Origin: Citreicella sp. C3M06
GTDB taxonomy: Bacteria > Pseudomonadota > Alphaproteobacteria > Rhodobacterales > Rhodobacteraceae
Reading direction: 5' to 3'
Length of the DNA stretch: 64,000 nucleotides
Assembly: GCF_018860705.1 (NCBI RefSeq)
Contig: NZ_JAHKQA010000007.1
Location: 62,001-126,000, forward strand
Shown here: positions 53,581-63,795 of the stretch, in pieces
Numbering within the stretch: the first letter of the stretch is position 1
How the letters are laid out: every line of letters starts with the position of its first letter
Made by a program: the position numbers and the translations under genes
Notes under the pieces: model-generated
What the model was told of the DNA's origin: nothing
The model's database searches: none
What the model saw: only the letters and a program-made list of their open reading frames with translations

Positions 53581-55191
53581 ATGACCGGATTGGCACGCGC
53601 GCTACGTCTACGCACCGACACAACGATCTTTTTCAGCGCCTCGGCGCTGATGGTTTTGTTCCTCGGCGCGCTGATCATCGCCCCCACGGCCATCGGCGCC
53701 TTTTTCGAAAGTGGGCGGGCCTGGGTGGTGACGAACCTTGGCTGGTTTTTCATCCTTGGGGTCAACGTCTGGCTGGGTTTTCTGATCTGGGTCGCCTGCT
53801 CGCGGCACGGCCACATCATCCTCGGGCGTACCGACACCAAGCCCGATTTCGATAACCTGTCATGGTTCACCATGCTGTTCGCGGGGGGCATCGGCACGGT
53901 GCTGATGTTCTGGGGCGTCGCTGAGCCGATCTCGCATTTCTCATCGCCGCCGCGCGAGGGGGTCGTGCCCTACAGCATCGAAGCCTCGCAGGACGCGATG
54001 GCCTTTGCGCTGTATCACCTTGGCCTGCACACTTGGACGATCTTTACCTTGCCCGGGCTGGCCTTTGCCTATTTCATTCACCGCTACGATCTGCCGGTGC
54101 GGGTGTCATCGGTGTTCTACCCGCTGCTCAAGGACGGCATTCACGGACCGATCGGCAAGGCCATCGACGTGGCGGCGATCCTTGGCACGCTGTTTGGCGT
54201 TGCGGTTTCACTTGGCCTCGGGTCCAGCCAGATTGCGGCGGGCTTGTCGGAACTGACCGGCATGGAAAACACCACATGGATGCGCATCGGCATCATCGCG
54301 GTGCTGACCTGCGTTGCGGTCGGGTCCATCGTCGCGGGGATGGATTCCGGGGTGAAGCTGTTGTCGAACATCAACATCGGCATGGCCGTGGCGCTGCTGG
54401 TCTTTGTGCTGGTGACCGGATCAACGCTGTTCCTGCTGCGCGGCATCGTGCAGACCGTGGGCATCTATTTCGGCAACCTGCCGCAGCTGGCGTTCTGGAA
54501 CGACATGCTGGCCTATGCCCATCCCAGCGGCGAGGGCTGGGGCTGGCAGGGCAGCTGGACGGTGTTCTACTGGGCGTGGACGGTGACATGGTCGCCCTTC
54601 ATCGGTCTGTTCGTGGCGCGGATTTCACGCGGGCGGACGATCCGCGAATTCGTCATGGGGGTGCTGCTGGCGCCGTCGGCCTTCACGCTGATCTGGTTTG
54701 CCATCTTTGGCTGGCAGGCGATGCAGATCGACGGCATCGGGGAGGCCGCTCGCGCCGCCATGGGCGACAGCGCCGGTGAGCTGAGCCGCGCGGTGGCCGA
54801 ATCCGTTCCGCTGGCGATGTTCGCGTTTTTCGAACATTTCCCCTACACGACCCTGATCCAGGGCTTTGCCGTGGTGATCGTGGCGATCTTTTTCGCCACC
54901 TCGTCGGACAGCGCCTCGCTGGTGGTCGACATGCTGTGCACCGGCGAGGAAACCCCCGGCCCGGTGCACCAGCGTGTCTATTGGGGCGTCGCCGAGGGCA
55001 CCATCGCGGGGATGCTGATCTGGCTGGCCGGGGATGCGGGGCTGAACGCGCTGCAACAGGTGATCACGGTGATCGGGCTGCCGATCTTTGCGCTGGTGTT
55101 CATGATGATCCCCTCGCTGATCAAGGGGCTTGGCGCCGAGGATATTCAGCATGTCGAGATCAAGGACGACCCGGCGCTGGAAGACATCTGA
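53581..55191 (+). CDS. BCCT-family transporter (betaine/choline/carnitine type)
   Basis: A 536-residue protein with twelve membrane helices. The family signature is FYWAWTVTWSPFIGLFVARISRG near 328, with the Trp-rich site in the right place; the Na+-type site residues GMDSGVKLLSNIN near 257 are present. Substrates of this family are quaternary amines or DMSP; a Na+-coupled uptake of glycine betaine or a relative is likely but not shown. I chose the ATG at 53581 (MTGLARALRLR); a GTG 33 bases upstream is possible. A TTTGCAA/TTGCAAA repeat spans 53530-53566. Confidence 0.88.
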   Translation: MTGLARALRLRTDTTIFFSASALMVLFLGALIIAPTAIGAFFESGRAWVVTNLGWFFILGVNVWLGFLIWVACSRHGHIILGRTDTKPDFDNLSWFTMLFAGGIGTVLMFWGVAEPISHFSSPPREGVVPYSIEASQDAMAFALYHLGLHTWTIFTLPGLAFAYFIHRYDLPVRVSSVFYPLLKDGIHGPIGKAIDVAAILGTLFGVAVSLGLGSSQIAAGLSELTGMENTTWMRIGIIAVLTCVAVGSIVAGMDSGVKLLSNINIGMAVALLVFVLVTGSTLFLLRGIVQTVGIYFGNLPQLAFWNDMLAYAHPSGEGWGWQGSWTVFYWAWTVTWSPFIGLFVARISRGRTIREFVMGVLLAPSAFTLIWFAIFGWQAMQIDGIGEAARAAMGDSAGELSRAVAESVPLAMFAFFEHFPYTTLIQGFAVVIVAIFFATSSDSASLVVDMLCTGEETPGPVHQRVYWGVAEGTIAGMLIWLAGDAGLNALQQVITVIGLPIFALVFMMIPSLIKGLGAEDIQHVEIKDDPALEDI

Positions 55192-55199
55192 AAACGCAA

Positions 55200-55230
55200 A
55201 AGGGCCCGCGCAGTGGCGGGCCCTTGTATC
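55200..55230. terminator. Bidirectional rho-independent terminator between BCCT and etfA
   Basis: AAGGGCCCGC (55200-55209) and GCGGGCCCTT (55216-55225) form a perfect 10-bp stem with a GCAGTG loop. T-rich sequence follows on both strands (CTTGTATC, and TTTGCGTTTT on the minus strand), so it can end both transcripts. Confidence 0.85.
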
Positions 55231-55244
55231 GTGATCGGCAGGGA

Positions 55245-56171
55245 TCAGACCTTGTCGGTCATCTCCGGCACGGCTGCGAACAGGTCGGCGACAAGGCCGA
55301 AATCGGCGACCTGAAAGATCGGCGCTTCCTCGTCCTTGTTGATCGCGACGATGACCTTGCTGTCCTTCATCCCGGCGAGGTGCTGGATCGCGCCCGAGAT
55401 GCCGCAGGCAACATACAGGTCCGGCGCCACGACCTTGCCGGTCTGGCCGACCTGCCAGTCGTTCGGCGCAAAGCCCGAATCGACTGCCGCGCGCGAGGCG
55501 CCCACCGCCGCGCCCAGCTTGTCGGCCAGCGCTTCGATGATCTTGAAGTTCTCGTCAGAGCCAACGCCGCGTCCGCCGGACACCACGATCTTGGCCGAGG
55601 TCAGCTCGGGGCGATCGCTTGCGGCGACCTTGTCTTCGATCCATTCCGACAGCGCCGGGTTTTCGCCCGCCGCGATGTCTTCGACCGGTGCCGCGCCGCC
55701 GGTGGCTGCCGCGTCAAAGGTCGAGGTGCGGAAGCTCACGACCTTGGTCGCATCCTTGGATTTGATGGTCTGCATGGCGTTGCCGGCGTAGACTGGGCGT
55801 TCGAACGTGTCGGCGTCGATGGCTTTGGTCGCATCGGTGATGACCATCACGTCCAGCAGCGCGGCGACGCGCGGCAGGATGTTCTTGGCGTCGGTCGTGG
55901 CCGGGGCGACGATATGCGAATAATCGCCTGCCAGCGACACGATCAGCGCCGACACCGGCTCGGCCAGACGGTGGCTGTAAAGCGCATCCTCGGCGCAGAG
56001 CACCTTTGCCACGCCCGTGATGGTCGCGGCCTCGGCAGCAGCGTCTTTGGCCGACGAGCCGATGCACAGCACGGTGACATCGCCCAGAGGCGCACAGGCC
56101 GTCACGGTCTTGGCGGTTGCATCCATCGACAGCGCGCCATCGGTGATTTCAGCAAGAAGAAGAACAGACAT
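55245..56171 (-). CDS. etfA: Electron transfer flavoprotein alpha subunit
   Basis: A 308-residue FAD-binding subunit. The C-terminal ETF-alpha signature is clear: [19 protein letters not shown] near 192, [21 protein letters not shown] near 225 and [16 protein letters not shown] near 252, ending [11 protein letters not shown] takes electrons from acyl-CoA, sarcosine and dimethylglycine dehydrogenases and passes them to the ETF-quinone oxidoreductase. Its ATG overlaps the etfB stop by 1 base (TGATG). Confidence 0.97.
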   Translation of the reverse strand: MSVLLLAEITDGALSMDATAKTVTACAPLGDVTVLCIGSSAKDAAAEAATITGVAKVLCAEDALYSHRLAEPVSALIVSLAGDYSHIVAPATTDAKNILPRVAALLDVMVITDATKAIDADTFERPVYAGNAMQTIKSKDATKVVSFRTSTFDAAATGGAAPVEDIAAGENPALSEWIEDKVAASDRPELTSAKIVVSGGRGVGSDENFKIIEALADKLGAAVGASRAAVDSGFAPNDWQVGQTGKVVAPDLYVACGISGAIQHLAGMKDSKVIVAINKDEEAPIFQVADFGLVADLFAAVPEMTDKV

Positions 56172-56929
56172 CAGATCACCCCCGCATCTTTGAGTTTGCC
56201 GACCAGTTCGTCGACCGATCCGACCTTGATGCCAGCGGCGCGGGCAGCGGGCTCGGCGGTGGTCACGATTTCAAGCCGGGGCGAGACATCGACGCCGTAA
56301 TCGGCGGCGGTCTTCTGCTCCAGCGGCTTTTTCTTTGCCTTCATGATGTTGGGCAGCGAGGCATAGCGCGGCTCGTTGAGGCGAAGGTCGGCGGTGACGA
56401 TGGCCGGAAGCGTGACCTTGATGGTCTGCAAGCCGCCGTCGACCTCGCGGGCGACAATCGCCGCGCCGTCCTCAACCGCCAGCGTGTTGGCGTTGGTCGC
56501 CTGTGCATAGCCGGTCAGCGCTGCGAGCATCTGCCCCGTGGCGCCCAGATCGTTGTCGATGGCCTGCTTGCCGCAGATCACGAGGCCGGGCTCTTCTTCC
56601 TTGACGATGGCGGCAAGGATCTTGGCCACGGCGAGCGGTTCGATATCGTTGTGAACGTCATCGGCGGCCACCACGAGGATCGCCCGGTCGGCGCCCATCG
56701 CCAGCGCGGTGCGCAGCGTTTCCTGCGCCTTGTCGATGCCGATCGACACCGCGATCACCTCGGTTGCCTTGCCGGCCTCCTTGAGGCGGATGGCTTCCTC
56801 GACGGCGATCTCGTCGAAGGGGTTCATCGACATCTTGACGTTGGCCAGATCGACACCGGAACCATCCGCTTTGACGCGAACCTTTACGTTGTAGTCGATC
56901 ACGCGTTTGACAGGTACGAGCACCTTCAT
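56171..56929 (-). CDS. etfB: Electron transfer flavoprotein beta subunit
   Basis: A 252-residue AMP-binding subunit. It begins [20 protein letters not shown], and has [16 protein letters not shown] near 37, GADRAILV near 80, [20 protein letters not shown] near 117, and the end signature [13 protein letters not shown] near 197. It forms an operon with etfA. GGGAG lies 11 bases before the ATG. The 194 bases between it and the M48 gene contain no gene I can support, and no promoter with clear boxes. Confidence 0.97.
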   Translation of the reverse strand: MKVLVPVKRVIDYNVKVRVKADGSGVDLANVKMSMNPFDEIAVEEAIRLKEAGKATEVIAVSIGIDKAQETLRTALAMGADRAILVVAADDVHNDIEPLAVAKILAAIVKEEEPGLVICGKQAIDNDLGATGQMLAALTGYAQATNANTLAVEDGAAIVAREVDGGLQTIKVTLPAIVTADLRLNEPRYASLPNIMKAKKKPLEQKTAADYGVDVSPRLEIVTTAEPAARAAGIKVGSVDELVGKLKDAGVI

Positions 56930-57123
56930 CGGCGAGTTTCTCCCTATAACCGTCGCGGCGGGCGCGACTCCCGAAACAATCTTCGAACGGTTGATAGCGA
57001 ACCGGGCTCGGGTAAAACAGTACCAATACGACATGTTAACGTAAAAGGGACGCCGCGTCGCACTCTCGCGCGACCTTTGTCGCGGTTTGTCGGGCCTGCG
57101 ATACGTGTGCAGACGCGCCCGGC

Positions 57124-58242
57124 TCAGCCGCAGATGTTGCGCAGCGCCTGCCACTGGGCCGCGTCCAGCACCGGGCCGAGGGCCTTGCCCGGCGCGGCCG
57201 CGTTGGCGGCGTCGATGCGGGTCGACAGCTGCGGATGCGACAGGAAATGCGCCACCGGCCCGCTGGTGTCGCCATGACGCTCGCGGAACATCTCGAACAT
57301 GTCGCCAAGGGCCGAGGGCGGCAGCCCGGCCTGCGCCAGCGCGTCGAGCGCATAGGCATCGGCGGCGCTTTCGGCATTCTGCCCGTAGCTTGCATTGATC
57401 AGCCGCTGCGCCACACCCGCAATCGCCGCGCCGCCGGTCACATCACCCAGCAGCAGCCCCAAAAGACCGACCGAGCCCGCGGCGCGCAACGCCTCGCGCG
57501 TCGGGTCGCGGTGCACCACATGGCCGATCTCATGCGCCAGCACGGCAGCGACGCCGTCGGGCGAATCGGCTGCCTCGATCAAACCGCGCAGCAGCACGAC
57601 CTGCCCGCCGGGCACCGCGAAGGCGTTGACCATGCCGTGATCGATCACGCTGATTTGGAGCGGATAGCCCAGATCCTGCCCCTGCGTCAGGCGCGTCACC
57701 ATCTCGTCCAGCGCAGCGCGGCCTTCGGGGGCGGTGCAATCCAGCCCGCCCAGCTCGGAGCCGCCGAGAAACCGTTCCATCTGCGCCTTGACGCTGCGAC
57801 CAAAGGCGATCTCGCGGTCCATCGGCAGCAGGCGCGCCATGGTCCCGGCCAGCGCAGGCAGGATGACGAAGAGCATCAGCGCCACCGCCGCAAGCGCCGC
57901 CGTGCCGCGCAGCGCGATGCGCCGTCCGGTGCCGCGCGTTACGTCGCGCCGGTCCAGCCCGGGGCGGGTGCGCCGCAGCCAGTCTGCCAGTGGGGCATCG
58001 TCGATCACCAGTCGGGCGGCATCGCGTGGCTGCTCGTCTTTGCTGTCCTGATGACGGGTCAGCACCAGCTGGTCGGCGTCGGCGTGATCCCGCAGGCGGC
58101 GCAGGTCGGCGAGCGGCCACAGCAGCGGGGCGGGCAGGGTGCTGCCATCGATCCGCAGCGCAAGATCGTGGCGCGCGAGCGAGACCGTCACCGCGTGGCG
58201 GCGCGCCGAGTGCCCGTCATAGAGATGCGCCGCGCCTTGCAT
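57124..58242 (-). CDS. M48-family membrane metalloprotease
   Basis: A 372-residue protein. Residues 1-100 have a soluble N-terminal domain, a membrane helix lies at about 112-134, and the peptidase domain follows with the zinc motif [14 protein letters not shown] near 232 (HExxH) and the third ligand Glu in [15 protein letters not shown] near 290. M48 enzymes such as LoiP, YcaL and BepA process envelope proteins. The start at 58242 (ATG) overlaps the stop of the DUF898 gene (TGATG); a GTG just upstream is also possible. It is paired with DUF898, below. Confidence 0.88.
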   Translation of the reverse strand: MQGAAHLYDGHSARRHAVTVSLARHDLALRIDGSTLPAPLLWPLADLRRLRDHADADQLVLTRHQDSKDEQPRDAARLVIDDAPLADWLRRTRPGLDRRDVTRGTGRRIALRGTAALAAVALMLFVILPALAGTMARLLPMDREIAFGRSVKAQMERFLGGSELGGLDCTAPEGRAALDEMVTRLTQGQDLGYPLQISVIDHGMVNAFAVPGGQVVLLRGLIEAADSPDGVAAVLAHEIGHVVHRDPTREALRAAGSVGLLGLLLGDVTGGAAIAGVAQRLINASYGQNAESAADAYALDALAQAGLPPSALGDMFEMFRERHGDTSGPVAHFLSHPQLSTRIDAANAAAPGKALGPVLDAAQWQALRNICG

Positions 58243-59474
58243 CACAGCGCCCCGCCAAGATCGAGCGCATCGGCAAAGCCTTCGGCATCGGCGCCCGGAT
58301 CGGCGGCGCGCTGGTGGATCTCGTCCAGCGCGGAAAGGTTGAGGAGTGTCAGCGTGGTGACGTAATGTTTCAGGATCGGCTGCACGATGGCGGCCAGCGC
58401 CCCGGCCTGCGTTGCCGCCAGAGTCAGCAGGTAACCCAGCGCCGCCAGCACGATCGGCAGGAACAGGTGTTCACCGTTGCCTGTCTCGACCGCAAAGCCC
58501 GAGCCTGCCAGCAAGGTTGCGACCGTGCCGCCGATGATCCCGGTCGCGACCGATAGCGCGACGGCCAGAACGATGCTGCCAACCACCCATGCAAGGATCA
58601 CCGTCTTTGTCTCGGGCTGAGCGTCGAATGTGACGCGCCCGCCCAGCGTTTTGTGGCGGGTCAGATAGGCAAAGCTCTGCACCCGCCACGAGATCACGCC
58701 GATGGGAAACCACACCAGACCCACGGCAAAGCCCGCATAACCGATGATCAGCGCGGGCTGGTCGGTCGCCATCCCGATTGATCCGGTCAGCAGCCCGCCC
58801 AGCACCAGCGCCAGCCCGATCAGCAGATGTGTCATCTGACGGTACATCCCGGTCCAGCTGCCGTGCTGTTCAAAGCGGGCATCGCCGAACCAGCTGCGCT
58901 CGGTCATGTATTTTTCCAGCCGGAAGGTCATCAGCGGCAGCAGCGCCCCAAGGCTGACAAGCGTCAGCGCCCAGTAGCCCATGGCCCGAAACGCATAGCC
59001 CCATGCCGCCTTGTCCATGCCACAGCGGATGCCACGCCAGCGGGTGCGGGCCAGCCGGTAGCGCCGGGCGCGGTATTGCGCAAAGAACACCAGCGGCGTC
59101 ACCGCCAGCGCCGAAACCGACAGGCCCATCCCCTGAAGCACCGCCTGCTCGGGTGTTTCGGGGGCGGCAAAGATCGTCATGCCGAACCAGACCAGCAGCA
59201 GTTGCAGCACCCCGAGGTAGACCGCAAGGATCACCACCGCCATCAGGAAACCGAGGAATTTCTCCAGCCCGGTGCCGGTGTATTCGAACCGGGTGCCATC
59301 CAGCCGGGTTGCCGACCACGTGTAGCGCCGGATGCGGGTCTTGGCCCAGAAGCGGTAGATGCCCAAGGTCAACAGCGTCAGCAGCGAGGTGCGCAGGGCG
59401 AGCCAGAACAGCGTCTTGCCGTCTCCGGTGTACTCGCCAATGGCGTTATCGGGCACCGGGGGGGCTTCGGTCAT
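58242..59474 (-). CDS. DUF898 (YjgN-family) membrane protein
   Basis: A 410-residue protein with about eight to ten membrane helices. The family's repeated unit is visible twice: LLTLLTLGIYRFWAKTRIRRY near residue 32 and LTLVSLGALLPLMTFRLEKY near 170, with TRLDGTRFEYTGTGLEKF near 56. Function is unknown; E. coli YjgN is uncharacterised. It is translationally coupled to the M48 protease gene, so the two probably act as one unit. Confidence 0.85.
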   Translation of the reverse strand: MTEAPPVPDNAIGEYTGDGKTLFWLALRTSLLTLLTLGIYRFWAKTRIRRYTWSATRLDGTRFEYTGTGLEKFLGFLMAVVILAVYLGVLQLLLVWFGMTIFAAPETPEQAVLQGMGLSVSALAVTPLVFFAQYRARRYRLARTRWRGIRCGMDKAAWGYAFRAMGYWALTLVSLGALLPLMTFRLEKYMTERSWFGDARFEQHGSWTGMYRQMTHLLIGLALVLGGLLTGSIGMATDQPALIIGYAGFAVGLVWFPIGVISWRVQSFAYLTRHKTLGGRVTFDAQPETKTVILAWVVGSIVLAVALSVATGIIGGTVATLLAGSGFAVETGNGEHLFLPIVLAALGYLLTLAATQAGALAAIVQPILKHYVTTLTLLNLSALDEIHQRAADPGADAEGFADALDLGGAL

Positions 59475-59541
59475 GGCACTGCCTTTCCGGGCGGGGGCCG
59501 CCGCTGGTCAAACGGGCCCGGCCCCGCCCGGTCAGGCGGGG

Positions 59542-61854
59542 TCAGGTGAAGGTGTTGTCGCGAGGGAAGCCGCGCGGCGCCATGCGCCCCGAGGTGGCGC
59601 GCTTGGCAAGCCATTCTTCAAGGTTGCTTTCCGTTCGGGTGCGCCCGGCAGGGTCGCGCCACGACAGGCCCACCGCAAGGTTGAAGGTCGTCGCATCCGA
59701 CAGCCCGCCATCCTTGTATTTCTGCAACCGAACGCCCTTGCCGCGCGCCATTTCGGGAAGCTCTTCGAGCATGAATACCAGCACCTTGCGGTTGTCGCCA
59801 ACCACCGCCACCGCGTCGCCATTGACCGGCTTGCAGACCTTTGCCACCACCGGCGCCTTGACGTTGATCGCCTGTTTGCCAGCGCGGGTCTGGGCCACCA
59901 CGTCGTTTTCGGAAACAACGAAACCATCGCCCGCCGAAGAGGCCAGCAGCAGCCGCCGGTCCGGCTGGTGGATGAAGATGTCGACGATTTCGGCCTCGTT
60001 CGGCAGATCGACCATCAGGCGCAGCGGCTCGCCCATGCCGCGCCCGCCGGGCAGGTTGGCCGCGGTGATGGTGTAGAATCGCCCGTTCGACGCGAACACC
60101 AGCAGCTTGTCGGTGGTTTCTGCGTGGAAGATAAAGCGCGGGCCGTCGCCGTCCTTGAATTTCAGCTCGCGGTCCAGCGCGATATGGCCGGTCATCGCCC
60201 GGATCCAGCCCATTTTCGAACAGACCACGGTGATCGGCTCGCGCTCGATCAGGGCCTCGATCGGCACGTCTTCGGTCTCGCCCGCCTCGGCGAACGAGGT
60301 CAGCCGCTGGCCGCGCGCGTAATCCTTGGTGAAGCTTTTCCTGACCTCGCGCAGCTGTTCCGAGATGCGCTTCCACTGCAGATCGTCCGAGGCGAGCAGT
60401 GTTTCCAGCCCCTCGCGTTCGGCCTTGAGCGCATCACGCTCGCGCACCAGCTCCATCTCTTCGAGGCGGCGCAGAGAGCGCAGGCGCATGTTTAGGATCG
60501 CCTCGGTCTGCACTTCGCTCAGCACGATCTCGGCCGATGGGTCGGCGGCGGGCGCGACGTAGTCTTTCTCGTCCATGGCGCGGGCATGGGTCTTGGCCCA
60601 ATCCTCGCGCATCAGCGCCGCCTTCGGATCGTCGTCGTAGCGGATGATGTCGATCACCCGGTCGAGATTAAGGAAGGCGATGATCAGCCCTTCGAGCACT
60701 TCGAGCCGGTGGTCGATCTTTTCCATCCGGTGCTGCGAGCGGCGGCACAGCACATTGCGGCGGAAATCAAGGAACGCGCGCAGCACTTCCTTGAGCGAGC
60801 AGACCTTGGGCGTCAGCCCGTCGATCAGCACGTTCATGTTCAGCGAAAAGCGGATTTCGAGATCCGAATTGCGGAACAGCATGTTCATCAGCACGTCGGG
60901 ATCGACGTTGCGGGTCTTGGGTTCCAGCACCATGCGGATGTCTTCGGCGGATTCATCGCGAATATCGCCCAGAATCGGCACTTTGCGGGTCTGGATCAGC
61001 TCGGCCAGCCGTTCGACCAGCTTGGATTTCTGCACCTGATAGGGAATCTCGGTGACCACGATCTGCCACTGGCCGCGGCCCAGATCCTCGACATACCAGC
61101 GCGCCCGTAGCCGGATCGAGCCGCGCCCGGTGCTATAGGCCTGCGCGATGTTCTCGGGCGGCTCGACGATGACGCCGCCGGTGGGGAAATCGGGGCCGGG
61201 CACGTGCTGCAGCAGCGAATCGTCCACCGCATTGGGATGCTTGATCAGATGCAGGCAGGCATTGATCAGCTCGCCGATATTGTGCGGCGGAATGTTGGTG
61301 GCCATGCCCACCGCGATGCCGCTGGACCCGTTGGCCAGCAGGTTCGGGTAAGAGGCGGGCAGCACGATCGGCTCTTCGAGGCGGCCATCGTAATTGGGGC
61401 GGAAATCGACGGCGTTCTCGTCAAGCCCCTCCAGCAGCGCCTCGGCCATGATGGTCATGCGCGCTTCGGTGTAGCGCGAGGCGGCGGGGTTGTCGCCGTC
61501 GATATTGCCGAAATTTCCCTGACCGTTGACCAGCGGATAGCGGATGGTGAAATCCTGCGCGAGTCGCGCCATAGCGTCATAAATCGCCGCGTCACCATGG
61601 GGATGGAAGTCCCCCATCGTGTCTCCGCTGATTTTTGCCGATTTCAGGAAGCCACCGGCGGAACCAAGCCGAAGCCTGCGCATTGCATAAAGGATACGGC
61701 GATGAACGGGCTTGAGCCCATCGCGGGCGTCTGGAAGCGCCCGGTTCATAATCGTCGACAGCGCGTAGGTCAGGTAGCGCTCGCCAATAGCACGGCGCAG
61801 CGGCTCGGCCACGTTCCTGGGGTTCATATTGGGGTCATCGACGATGTCATTCAT
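59542..61854 (-). CDS. parC: DNA topoisomerase IV subunit A
   Basis: A 770-residue type IIA topoisomerase subunit that unlinks daughter chromosomes. It has [19 protein letters not shown] near residue 40, the winged-helix site and catalytic Tyr128 in [28 protein letters not shown] near 163 and C-terminal β-pinwheel blades. In the quinolone region [11 protein letters not shown], Ala89 and Asp93 stand at the E. coli Ser80 and Glu84 positions. The ATG at 61854 (MNDIVDD) is chosen by product; the ribosome binding site is poor and a Met 9 codons in is the alternative. parE is not in the window. Confidence 0.96.
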   Translation of the reverse strand: MNDIVDDPNMNPRNVAEPLRRAIGERYLTYALSTIMNRALPDARDGLKPVHRRILYAMRRLRLGSAGGFLKSAKISGDTMGDFHPHGDAAIYDAMARLAQDFTIRYPLVNGQGNFGNIDGDNPAASRYTEARMTIMAEALLEGLDENAVDFRPNYDGRLEEPIVLPASYPNLLANGSSGIAVGMATNIPPHNIGELINACLHLIKHPNAVDDSLLQHVPGPDFPTGGVIVEPPENIAQAYSTGRGSIRLRARWYVEDLGRGQWQIVVTEIPYQVQKSKLVERLAELIQTRKVPILGDIRDESAEDIRMVLEPKTRNVDPDVLMNMLFRNSDLEIRFSLNMNVLIDGLTPKVCSLKEVLRAFLDFRRNVLCRRSQHRMEKIDHRLEVLEGLIIAFLNLDRVIDIIRYDDDPKAALMREDWAKTHARAMDEKDYVAPAADPSAEIVLSEVQTEAILNMRLRSLRRLEEMELVRERDALKAEREGLETLLASDDLQWKRISEQLREVRKSFTKDYARGQRLTSFAEAGETEDVPIEALIEREPITVVCSKMGWIRAMTGHIALDRELKFKDGDGPRFIFHAETTDKLLVFASNGRFYTITAANLPGGRGMGEPLRLMVDLPNEAEIVDIFIHQPDRRLLLASSAGDGFVVSENDVVAQTRAGKQAINVKAPVVAKVCKPVNGDAVAVVGDNRKVLVFMLEELPEMARGKGVRLQKYKDGGLSDATTFNLAVGLSWRDPAGRTRTESNLEEWLAKRATSGRMAPRGFPRDNTFT

Positions 61855-62036
61855 AGAGGTTGTGATACAAGCGCGCGGCGGGGCGGACAAGCGATCCAGA
61901 CCGGCGCGTGACGATTTTTCCGAACGCGGCTTTGATCACAAGCCTGTGTGCTGTACTATGCCGGCCATGTTTTGCCGTCTGCCTGTGGTTGGCGGCCCGT
62001 TTGTTGGTTGCCTGCCGCTGGGGGGCGGTTTTTGAT

Positions 62037-62624
62037 ATGAAAAGCTTTATTTTCCTGACCTTCGCCTTTCTTGCTCTGGCTTGGTACCAGATGTCCGGCG
62101 GCGCTGATTTCAACGCCGATCGCAGCGCGGCCGCCGCCGTGGCGCGCTCGCCCGAGGTTGCCCGCGCCGATACCTCCGCTGCGCCGCTGGTAAGCGTTGC
62201 CGCGCCGCCTGCGGGCGTCGTGCTGGCCTCGGCCCGCGCGGTGCCTGCCGGGCAAGCTGTGGCAGAGCCCGCCGTCGACAGGGCAAAGGCCGCCCCCGCC
62301 GCGCAAAAGCTTGATGTGACGCTGGCGTCCGCGGCGCGCATTCCGCTGGCCCGTCCGTCGGATGCGATGATCGCCAAGCTTGCCGCGCGCGAGACCAAGA
62401 GCGACGCCAACCCCGACTCCATGCGCGATCTGCACCGGGTCACCGGCTCGGTGGTGAACATGCGCAGTGGTCCGGGAACGGCGTATCACGTGGTCGACCA
62501 GCTGCGCCGCAATGCCGTGGTCGAGGTGGTGTCGGAGAATGTCGATGGCTGGGTCAAGCTGCGCAGCGTCGACGGCGCGCGGGTCGGCTGGATGTCGAAC
62601 CGCTTCCTTGACGCCGTCAACTGA
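62037..62624 (+). CDS. SH3-domain envelope protein
   Basis: A 195-residue protein with a hydrophobic N-terminus (MKSFIFLTFAFLALAWYQM), either a signal anchor or an uncleaved signal peptide, then an Ala-rich linker to about residue 120, and a bacterial SH3 (SH3b) domain at about 135-193: VTGSVVNMRSGPGTAYHVVDQL, VEVVSENVDGWVKLRS and GWMSNRFL. SH3b domains often bind cell-wall peptides. The start at 62037 avoids overlap with the divergent parC. The partner is unknown. Confidence 0.85.
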   Translation: MKSFIFLTFAFLALAWYQMSGGADFNADRSAAAAVARSPEVARADTSAAPLVSVAAPPAGVVLASARAVPAGQAVAEPAVDRAKAAPAAQKLDVTLASAARIPLARPSDAMIAKLAARETKSDANPDSMRDLHRVTGSVVNMRSGPGTAYHVVDQLRRNAVVEVVSENVDGWVKLRSVDGARVGWMSNRFLDAVN

Positions 62625-62687
62625 TCCGCTTGCGCCGCCTGTCGGCCTGCCCTACGCCGGAAGGCAATCGCAACAAGGGGCAGGGGC

Positions 62688-63521
62688 ATGGCCGAAAGAT
62701 CGGTTCTGATCACCGGGTGTTCTTCGGGGATAGGATATGATGCGGCGCACGGGCTGCGGGATCGGGGCTGGCGGGTGTTTGCATCTTGCCGTCAGGACGC
62801 CGACTGCGCGCGGCTGCGCGCCGAGGGGTTCGACAGCCCCCGCCTTGATTACGCCGACGAGGCGAGCATCCATGCCGCGCTAGACGAGGTGCTGAGCGCC
62901 ACCGGCGGCAGGCTGGATGCGCTGTATAACAACGGAGCCTTTGCCTGCCCCGGCGCGGTCGAGGATCTGCCGACGCAGGCCTTGCGCGAGCTGTTCGAAG
63001 CCAATCTCTTTGGCTGGCACACGCTGACGCGGGCGGTGATCCCGGTGATGCGCAAGCAGGGGCAGGGGCGGATCGTCAACTGCTCGTCGGTGCTTGGGCT
63101 GGTGCCGTTGCATTGGCGCGGCGCCTATGTGGCGTCGAAATTCGCGCTCGAAGGGCTGACGGACGTGCTGCGCCTTGAACTGCGCGACACCGAGATCAAG
63201 GTGATCCTGATCGAGCCGGGGCCGATTACGTCGAATATCCGCGCCAATTCCGTGCCGCATTTCGAAAAATGGATCGACTGGCGCGGCTCTGTCCGCGCGG
63301 CGCAATACGAGGCATCGCTGGTGCCGCGTCTTTATGCGCCGCCTGCGAAGGATAGATTCGAACTGCACCCCTCGGCGGTGACCTCGAAACTGGTGGCGGC
63401 GCTGGAACATCCCAACCCCAAGCCGCGCTATTACGTGACCTTTCCAACCCATCTGATGGGGCGGCTGCGGCGCATCCTGCCGACGGTGGCGCTGGACTGG
63501 CTGATCGACCGGCAGAGATAA
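62688..63521 (+). CDS. Short-chain dehydrogenase/reductase
   Basis: A 277-residue classical SDR. The cofactor loop is TGCSSGIG near residue 9, NNGAF near 85 matches NNAG, and the catalytic Ser-Tyr-Lys set is CSSVLG and YVASK (near 127-147), followed by EPGPITSNIRANSV near 172. The Cys-Arg pair (SCRQDAD) after the second strand suggests NADP use. The tail is long, about 25 residues, and basic. Substrate unknown; relatives reduce retinol-like or steroid-like alcohols, or acyl chains. AGGGGCA is a poor ribosome binding site. Confidence 0.87.
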   Translation: MAERSVLITGCSSGIGYDAAHGLRDRGWRVFASCRQDADCARLRAEGFDSPRLDYADEASIHAALDEVLSATGGRLDALYNNGAFACPGAVEDLPTQALRELFEANLFGWHTLTRAVIPVMRKQGQGRIVNCSSVLGLVPLHWRGAYVASKFALEGLTDVLRLELRDTEIKVILIEPGPITSNIRANSVPHFEKWIDWRGSVRAAQYEASLVPRLYAPPAKDRFELHPSAVTSKLVAALEHPNPKPRYYVTFPTHLMGRLRRILPTVALDWLIDRQR

Positions 63522-63585
63522 GCCGGGTTCGCTTTTGCGCCGCGCCGGGTTATGTCTGCGCAAAGCGCCCGTGGGAGGAGACGCC

Positions 63586-63792
63586 ATGCTGAGGGAAGAC
63601 CCGCTGTTCCTTGTGATCGCGACGATCATGCTGATCGTCGTCGCGATCCTGCTGTTTGGCATCGGCAGCTTTGCCCGGGGCGGAGAGTTCAACAAGAAAT
63701 ACGCAAACAAGGCGATGCGCTGGCGCATCATCGCGCAATTCGTGGCGGTGGTGGCGATCGTGATCTTCGTGCTGTTGCGCAGGGGAGGCTGA
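63586..63792 (+). CDS. Twin-helix small membrane protein (HIG1-like)
   Basis: A 68-residue protein with two membrane helices (about 8-28 and 47-64) joined by a short loop with FARGGEFNKKYANKAMRWR near 28, the pattern of HIG1-type (hypoxia-induced) proteins and of rhodobacterial twin-transmembrane small proteins. Mitochondrial relatives attach to cytochrome c oxidase; bacterial function is not settled. GGGAGGAG lies 5 bases before the ATG. It is 3 bases from the adenosyltransferase gene, so the two are co-expressed. Confidence 0.83.
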   Translation: MLREDPLFLVIATIMLIVVAILLFGIGSFARGGEFNKKYANKAMRWRIIAQFVAVVAIVIFVLLRRGG

Positions 63793-63795
63793 CCG

